This document shows, one piece after another, positions 42,401 to 51,400 of a DNA stretch of 64,000 nucleotides. Every line of letters starts with the position of its first letter. The first letter of the stretch is position 1. The notes below the pieces were generated by a model that was not told the origin of the DNA, made no database searches, and was given only the letters and a program-made list of their open reading frames with translations. Origin of the DNA: Tretioscincus oriximinensis (lineage: Eukaryota > Chordata > Lepidosauria > Squamata > Gymnophthalmidae); assembly GCA_022410635.1 (NCBI GenBank), contig JAJVDF010000029.1, positions 3,104,107 to 3,168,106 on the forward strand. Direction: 5' to 3'. The translations under genes and the position numbers were made by a program.

Positions 42401-45400
42401 TGATCAATATTAAATAAAAGAATACAGAACAAGTTGCAGAACTTCAACCATTAAATGGTCTGGTTTACCATTAAATTTGGGGTCTATTGGGACTTCTGCT
42501 AAACAAACTCACTAAATAGTCTGTTTGGGGCCTGAGATAACTAAATTTCCACAGAGAGAAATGCAAAAAAGATGGATAAGGCAAGGGTTGGAAGGCAGAA
42601 AATAGGGATTGTGCTATAACTTCCCCATAATTTTGCTTTCCTCTGTTGGGACTGCCCAGGTACATCTGGTGGGCCTCTGTGTGACACAGAATGCTGGACT
42701 TGATGGGCTGTGGCCTGATCCAGTATGGCTCTTCTAATGTTCTTATGTTCTTATAATCTTGGATCTTCAAACTGAGCAAATGGCTGGTTAGAATAGAGTA
42801 AGTAAGAAATAATAATGTTTATTTATAACCAAAGGGCAGCTCTGAAAGAGTTCTAAAGAACTATGACCCAGCATACTTCATGGAGGATTGTGGAATCAAA
42901 CCAGGAGACTACCAGAAAAAATTCAAACATGCTGACGATTACTCTAACCAATGTCTTTTACACTGGCTGCAGATTTCTCAATAATGTGCTGTTCTGCAAG
43001 ATCAACAGCTTATGCCTATCTGCTGAAGAGTTGCAAAAGCTCTCCCTTATTCCTCTCAAAAAAATTCAAGGAGTGTAAGAAAGTGGTTATGACTCACTTG
43101 CCTACAATTCAAGGCAAACACATTAGAGACTAAGTTCCATTNAGCTCAGTAGAAGATATTTCTGAGTAAACATGCCTAGAGTTACACCACCATATGAAGG
43201 TTTCCCTACTGTCTCTCTAGGTTTCATACAACACAAGTTGCTATAAATCTTTCCTAATGGAAAACAAACTTACTTAATTCATCCTCATTTTTATACATGC
43301 CATAGCAGAAGCAGAAGGTGCGGACTCTAGCCCTCAGGATAATGTTCCTTCACACCTACGTATCAATGCTGAACAGGTAGGCTATGAGGAAATCATTAAT
43401 TTTTAAAAATGCCTTTCGTTCTCTTAAGTTCCATGCTTCAGGAAATTTTCCAGACTTGTGTGAGCATGTCCCATTTCCATAATTTTATTGGGTTGCTCTA
43501 TAACAAAAGAGTGAGACAGAAATGGTTTTTGTTGCCCATCTAATCTAGTCACATCACACACAAAGGCAGCTTACAGTATGTCCAGTTCTGGGCAGCAGGT
43601 ATGAAAAGAAGAGTAAGAAGAATTATGAGAAGCAGAGAGTCCTGAGGTTGAATGATCTGGAAACCATATCCTTTGAGGAGCAGTCAGAAGTGTGGTATAT
43701 ACTTAATTTGCTGACAAAATGGTCAAGGACAGATTTGATAACGAGCTATAGATGCCTATGGGAAATTCCCCACACTTAACTCAGTCAGGAAATAATACAT
43801 TAAAGAGGTTGGCTTCCTGGTATGGTACCGTGGCAAGGATACTGTCCTAAAACTGCAACAGAGTCAAATTTCATCTCTATTGTCCTGAGAATAGAATTAG
43901 GAGGAATGGAAAGTGAGTGGAAGCAAAGACATCAGAAATAATATTAAGAGGAATTCCTAACTTCAAGATCTGTTAAGTATTGGAAGGAACAATCTATTTG
44001 GCCCTGTCCCCACTGAGCCTTATTCTACGTTATATCTTGGAACACAGCTTGGACATCCACCTGCCAGTATAGATTATGGCAGGCCCCATTGGGGGCTGCC
44101 ATAGTCTACACTACCATGTAGATGGCAGGCTCCTATACTGAGATATAGAAGTCAGCATAGGATTCAGTGGGGACAGGGCCTCTGATACAATACTAGACTG
44201 ATGCTGGAAATTGATACAAGTCTAGTGTTCTTCAAAGCAGTAGTGAGTTGTTCACACATCTGTCATGTCTATTGTACAAACAGACTGGGAAAATTTGTTC
44301 CCAGTGTGCAATGTTCCCGGTGAGGGGAATGTCCTAATACACAGCAAATGATCCTGGAAGTGGGCAATTTCCTGGGCCTACAGAAAAGAGGTCTGTGTGA
44401 TACACAATGATGGAGGCATTAGAAAAGCAGAGTAAGTACTGCTCTAAAATTAAAGTGATCACTCCCTTCTGCATTCCCACAAATGGTGGGTATATGCCAG
44501 AATTTCACATAAATTTGCCATTTTATCCTGTACTGGTGGGGAAGTTTGGGTGACATTGCAAACTGTATCCTCATTCTGGACTTTTATGTAACAGTAACCC
44601 AACTTAATACTCTAAAGAATGATTATGGCAGGTTAGTGGCTGGTTAAATGTGGGTCCTTACAGATCCACTCTTTCCAATGCACCAACTGTGCCAGGAGTG
44701 ATCAGTAGAAACAAAACCTACGTTGCCAAGACTGAGTTATGGTGCTTTACGGTATCATAAAGATATTGTCCTTAATTCTTCCTCATACACCATAACTAAC
44801 TAAAGATTTATCTGGATTTTGTTTTCATTCTGCCAAAAAGCAGCAGCCCTGGAGAGTACAGTAATACAGTGTTTGAATGCCTCACTTCTATTCAAGTGAG
44901 TTGGAACCAAGTATAAAGGCTGTTGAGTTCCGATTTCAGTGTGAAAAGAATAAAGTTTTCATTCTTCCACAATGCACCACTTCCAGAATTCTTGATTCTA
45001 ACCTATAAGCTGTTGATTGGGAGTCTGAGCATGCAGCCAGATACAGAAAAAAGATGTGAATCCACATTCAAGGCCAGAAAACAGTTTTTGAGTGGCTTTT
45101 AAGGAGGATTAGAGCTAGGATAAGAACGTTAAGTGTCTAGGGTTACCAGATAAAATGGCTGCATCTTTAATGGGTGTAAAAAAAGAATTTCAGCAGGTGC
45201 TGCCACCATTATAAGCTATGCCTGCTGAAATTGCTTATTTTTTATATCCTTTAAAGATGCAGAATTGCTGTCCTCCTTTTATCCAATAATCCTGCTAGTA
45301 TCTACACATTGCTGCTTTTGATTTGCTTTTGAGCTGCATTTCTTCATATGTGTGGAAGCAGCTTAAGTTTTGTAGCANACCTGAAGCATCTTTTGTCATA

Positions 45401-48400
45401 ACAGTAAAGGCTACCGGGGTATATGGCTGTTTGGATATAACTAAAAGATTTCAATGAAGGAACAGAGAGTGTAGATTTTATAGATAGCCTATTCCCAAAT
45501 GTTCTCATGCCCTTTGTGCATGTGCATGCCTTAAAAGATTTTAGTTAATGTGATTAGGTTGATGTGGATTAACTGCTGCCACATGCATTTGCATTAAGCA
45601 ACCTGAATGAGAAGTGGAATAATGTGTCTTAGCATGCAAATGCCAAACTGTTGTTATACATGATATTGCAGTCAAGCACACAAGAACACACTGCACCTGA
45701 TTCACGTCTGCACTGTCTTTGAAAACAGCTGCAAAGTTGCCACCAAATGCAGCTGTGATGGATCCAAGTTGCTACAACAATGCAGATCTGCCCTGTATGC
45801 AAACATTTTTATTGGCATTACAACACATGTAGGGACAATTTATCAGATCTACTAGTGATCCATTTTAGAGGGTCATTTTTATATGTTTGATGTGGATTAG
45901 CATGATTCCCCTGCAAACAACGTGGAATAGCAAGCTCTCCAAAATGAGACAGGATAAATGGACTCAGAGCAGAATTTTCCTACTCCGATGGTATCCGTTA
46001 CTATTGATTTGGGCCACAACTAAAGAGATGAGATTGCAGCTGTCACAAGGGTTGGAAAAAAATCACCCGCATTATGAAGATACAAATATTCTCAAGCCTC
46101 CTAGGGTGATAGGAGTGGCAGCCCTCCTAAAAGACATATTCATGGAGGAGATGTGGGACTCTGGCTTATGATTGTTTTCCTAGATTTTTGTTTGGAGACT
46201 ACCAGTGCAAATGACTTTTTGAAATTGCCATTTGAATCATCAAAATTATTTAGTTCTCTGCAAGGAGAAGGCAATAGCCAAGTATAAAACCACTTAGGGC
46301 AGACAGTTTGGCTCTTATTCACATTCTTAGCTCATCTCCTAGTACTAAAATCTGCTTGTAAAGGAGAGGGAATCTGACAGTTCACGAAGATGCTACAATC
46401 TATAGCAAAGCAAAAGGCCTCTGCAAGCTGCATCCACTCAGTACCAGAGTAACTTATAATCTTCCAATGCACTCCAAGACCCTTGCAAATTGCAGGAAAC
46501 ACTTTTGGCCCCTCTCACACTTTTAGATTTATGGTGACATGCCATGGACACTACAGGTTCAGGTTGCAGTGAATTGAAGGATCCAGGATTCGGGGAAACT
46601 CTCAGGGCTGCACCTGAGCCATTACAGTGGGAACCGCTGCTTGGGAGAGATTCAAAAGCAAGTACCATGNGAAGTTGGGTGCCTCTACTCAAAGAAGAAT
46701 GACCATCAGTTTGAGGCCTCATGTCCTCTTGTGTTGGTTCCTCTGTTTCCAAATCTTTATTCAGGAGAATCTAGCAGGAAAAAAAACAAATGAAAAAAGA
46801 CATGATTAGAGTACAGTTTGACCAATTATTAAGAATTTTAGACATTATTCAGAACTAGACTGCAGCAACAGAATGAGCAAATATTCAAATATAAACTTCA
46901 TTAGGTTTTCAATAAGGAAAATCTTACTGTGAGGTTAGGTAGTGAGTTGTGCTTCCAAAGAGAGCTTCTAATTAACTGGTATATCACAAATTCANAGGCA
47001 GATAGTTTAGTAAACATTGTGCAAAGCCCTATGCCTTGAAAAGATTGGCAGTGGTAGTTTATCAAGCACCAAGTTCCCCTCTCATTTTTCCCCACTCTAT
47101 CTCTGTAGAAATGAGGGAGTTCATTTTTTTCAGATTAAAATGCAAATAAATTATCTTTCCAAGACCACCCAGTAAGAAAGTAACTAAAGTAAGATTTGCC
47201 TTTTAGCCTGTATTCTAACCAATAGGGTGTGTTTCCCTCCTCCACAATCCCCAATTTATGAATATGAAATGGAAGAGGAAGATAATGTTGTTCTTTACAT
47301 TTAAAGACAGAAATTATGCAGTCCAAGAGTGATGGCCTAAGGGAGTCCCTGGGTGGAACCTCCTTAGATATACCAGCATGTGCAAGAGAGGCATCAACTA
47401 TGCTGTTTGTTCCTACATACTCATCAGTGTAGTATCAAGATAACACAATTTCCTAGATTCTGAAAAACCTCTACATTAATTCTGGGCATTCTTAAGCAGA
47501 AAAAACCCTCACTGCAAAGGTAATGCAGAAATAGTATGCCTGTTTTTCCATCCTAACAGCTTTTGATACATGTCTTCCTTGAATTTATCTAACCCTATTT
47601 TGAAGCTATTCAGTCTATTAGCTACTACCTTCTCCTCTGGAAGTGAATTCCGTGGACCATTAATCTTCTGGGTGAAAAAAATACTTTCTCTTATCTGCTT
47701 ACCTTATCTATCCAATGCATGATTTTATACACTTCAATCAGATCACCACTTTAACACCACCTTTCGATGCTGAAAGGGCCTCAACGTTGCAGCCAGATTT
47801 CATAAGGCAGATGGTTCCAGCCCCCTGATCATTCCTTTGGTCATTTTTGCACTTTCTCCAATTCCACAATATCCTTTCTAAAGTGGCCAGAATTGCATAC
47901 AGTATTCCAAATGTGGCCTCACCANAGATTTATAAAGAGGCAAAATGACATTTACTGACCCACTTTTGATTCCCTTTCTAATTATCNCTAACACTGAATT
48001 TGGGTTGACACCATTGATTTATCCATTAACACCCCATGATCCCTTTCCTGCTCTGTCACAGAAAGCATGATCCTCATCAGTTGATAAAAATAATTTGCCA
48101 CTTTGTTGCCCACTCACCCAATTCACTTTCCATTTTCACTATCTTGTATCTCTTCAGTCTTTGGCTGAAGAAATGTTATTTCTCTTCCCACTTCTAGATA
48201 CTGTTCTATACTGTTTTTAATGTTAATTTTATATTTTTGTTTTCACTGTTGGCTGCCCTGAGACATTTGGGTATAGGATGGGGTATTAATTAATTAATTA
48301 ATTAATTAATTAATTGAATGAATGGTGTCATCAGCAAAATTGGTTGCCTCACTATTTATCCCAGCATCCAGATCATTTATGAATAAATTAAAAAGCATAG

Positions 48401-51400
48401 GTCCCAGTACAGCTCTGAGGATGTGGTACCTACTTCTCATCTAGGCACGGATAGCTCAGTCACTTAGGAATTCGTCTCTCGCCTGGAAGATCGGGTTTTG
48501 AAGCCCTTTGTGGGATGTGGGGTGGGGTGAGCACCTTCCACTAGCCTGTAGCTCTAGCCAACCCAGCTATTCGAAAGCATGAATTGCAAGAAATTGCAAC
48601 TGACTGCAAGTAGATACATGGGAACCACCATAGCCTGGTGGGGAAGATAGAATGGAAGCTTTCNGGCAAAAATATATCCTTGTAAGCCGCTTTGAGTCCC
48701 TTTGAAAGGTNAGAAAAGCAGGGTATAAGAACCAAGTTCTTCTTCTTCTCTTCCCACCCAGGGAACTGTCCATTGATTCCTAACCTCTGATTTCTGTTTC
48801 CTGTACAAAACACTGCAGCCTATTCTTAGAACTTCTTTCTCTGATTTGCTGCCATTCACATAGGCTTGACAATTCCTACCCCTTCTATCCCAACTGGAAC
48901 TAAATCGTATGTTGGGACAGGCTTATCTTGATGGGAAAGACCAATTGATGCTAGAATTATTGTTCTAATCAGTGCTCAGTAAATAATTAAAATGAACATT
49001 CTACACNAGTGAGATTTTTTTAAAAAGTTCTGTTGAATTTTATTTTAAAACAAGTATTTTAAAACAGCAAACTCAGAGGGAAAAGAACTGAGAGACTTTC
49101 TATGGAAAATAAGTAATGTTATCATCATCTAGCAGACCTGAGTGATTGGCAACAAATGTAAACTAACATAGGAAAAACTCCTGTTACAAAATTGTGTTCA
49201 ACATCACAGCTACTGAAANCTAAAATTGAGCATATCTCGATACTGAGATTGGAGAAAATTAGCAGAATGTTAAAAGAACATTTTAGGCACAAGAGAAAAG
49301 TTTANGTTTACTTTGGGTCTTGTTTATTTCAGCCTTCACTGAACACTCAGTATCTTATTTTAAACGAACTTCGGTTGCTTTAAATAAGATGGACCTTAAA
49401 AAAAATGGAAGCATTTCCAGTTTGTCACATTATTATATCAGGAATGCAAACTGCACTGTAACCTTCCATTCTTTCTCTCTCTTCTTTTTTAAATAGATGT
49501 TTGTATTAATTACAAAACATTTAAATGTATTATAATCCCCTAGGCAACCGATATTTCCTGCTTCTTGAAGACACTATTGTATTTTTTAATTGCTCTGTTT
49601 TAATCTGTTTTTATCATTTTTAAGTGTAATCCGCCCCGAGACCTTTGGGTATAGGGCAGAATATAAATGTAAATAAATAAATAAATACAAAGACATGAAT
49701 TGTTTGTTGTTACAGTATATTCAACCATGGCTGACTCCTGATGTACTGCACTTCTATGGACACCTTGCATGGTCACATACGATATAAAAATAGTGGAAAA
49801 GAGCAGTTTTGATAGTGNTTTTCTCTGTGATAGTGTGATCATTTGCCCATCTGAACTCAGAGGCCAGCAGTGCACACATGCAGATACTGGAAACAGGAGC
49901 TGCAAGTGGCACCAATTGTGCACATTTGGGTAGTTTGTGCTCTTCAAATACACACAGAGATAAGTAACACACTCACTAAGCAATTATCACGTACTTACAG
50001 GCACTGTGATTTTATAATGTTCNTTCTGTTTTTTATTGTTAGCCACCCTGAGACCTTCAGATATAGGGCAGTATAGAAATGCAAATAAATAAATAAACCA
50101 TTTGTTACATAACATTGCTTCATTGTGTAAAAATTGGTAGTCATCTCAAATGGCTTATATGTCTTTTATAACCTGTCATTCTCCATATGGATATGGACTA
50201 AGTAAGCACAAATAAAATACTNGACACACTGTAATTCAGTGGAGCTTTCAAANTGTAGGGATTTAGGTGGATCTTTGNCAACACAGGAATTGGTCTTGTG
50301 GTGAGAAATCTTAAGACTATTTAACATAAAGATTACAAGCTAAACATTAGTTCTGCTTTTTTGCAAACCACTCAGTCTATAAGGATGAAAAGTGATCTAA
50401 AAATATATATATTTCCTTCCACTTCATTGCTTATCTGGGATCTGATGGACTATGAAAGCTGTCAGAAATTTATAAAACCAACCCCAAAACAAGGCAAATT
50501 TCTACAATTTACATTTAAATATGAATGTTCACAGTGAAGATCAACAAGGGCCAGAGCCAGACATGTCCTGGACTGAAAACCTCCTCACCCCNGGTTTAGT
50601 CCAGCTCTTCAAGACAGGAAATTGGATTAAAAGTACATGTGTAACTCAGCCATTGTGTACACCAAGAAGAAAATCTGTAGTATTTGATTGTCTGGAAATG
50701 TGTCAGCTTTAGATGCTGAATCAAAAGAGCAATTAAGGGATATGCTTCTCCAAGAGAGTCAACTGTTCCATGCACAGTTCTTTGTTTTATCCTATTTAAG
50801 GAATGGCTGGTTGGGAACTATACGGAATGGCTGTTGCAACATGGGGTAGGTTGCCCTATGATTCAACAGAACTGCACACAGCAAACCTGTATTTTCCCCA
50901 CCCTCGCTTTCTTGGCTCTTTCCCAGCCAAAGCCTCAGCAATGGGAGATAAGCTACAGGTGACATAAGTGCTTTATTTACATACGAATCCCCCTCAATCC
51001 ATCAGCTGCAGGAAAACAAGACTGTCAGCGCAGGATGATCTCATCTTTCCTGCAGAGCNGCTCTGCTTGGATTGAAGAGGCAGGGTTTGCATCCCCCACC
51101 ATCGCATCTCATCCAACAGACAGCAGCCAGGAGCACATGTGAAAACAAGAAACAAGTTAATCTTTCTGTCGCCTTGGAAAGTGAAGGTTGCGACCAAGAA
51201 GTGATTGACAGAACCTTCACTAGCCGATGGCTACTCAAAGTAAAGGGTAAGATTTATTAATCCAAAGAAAGAACTAGGCTAGATGCTACAGAGCTCAGTG
51301 CCAATGAAACACACAAGGGTTCCTAGACAGATTCTTGGCAGAGATTTCAAGGTCAGTTCAGAAGACACTTTCCCTGGGGCTTAAAAGATAGCATGATGAG

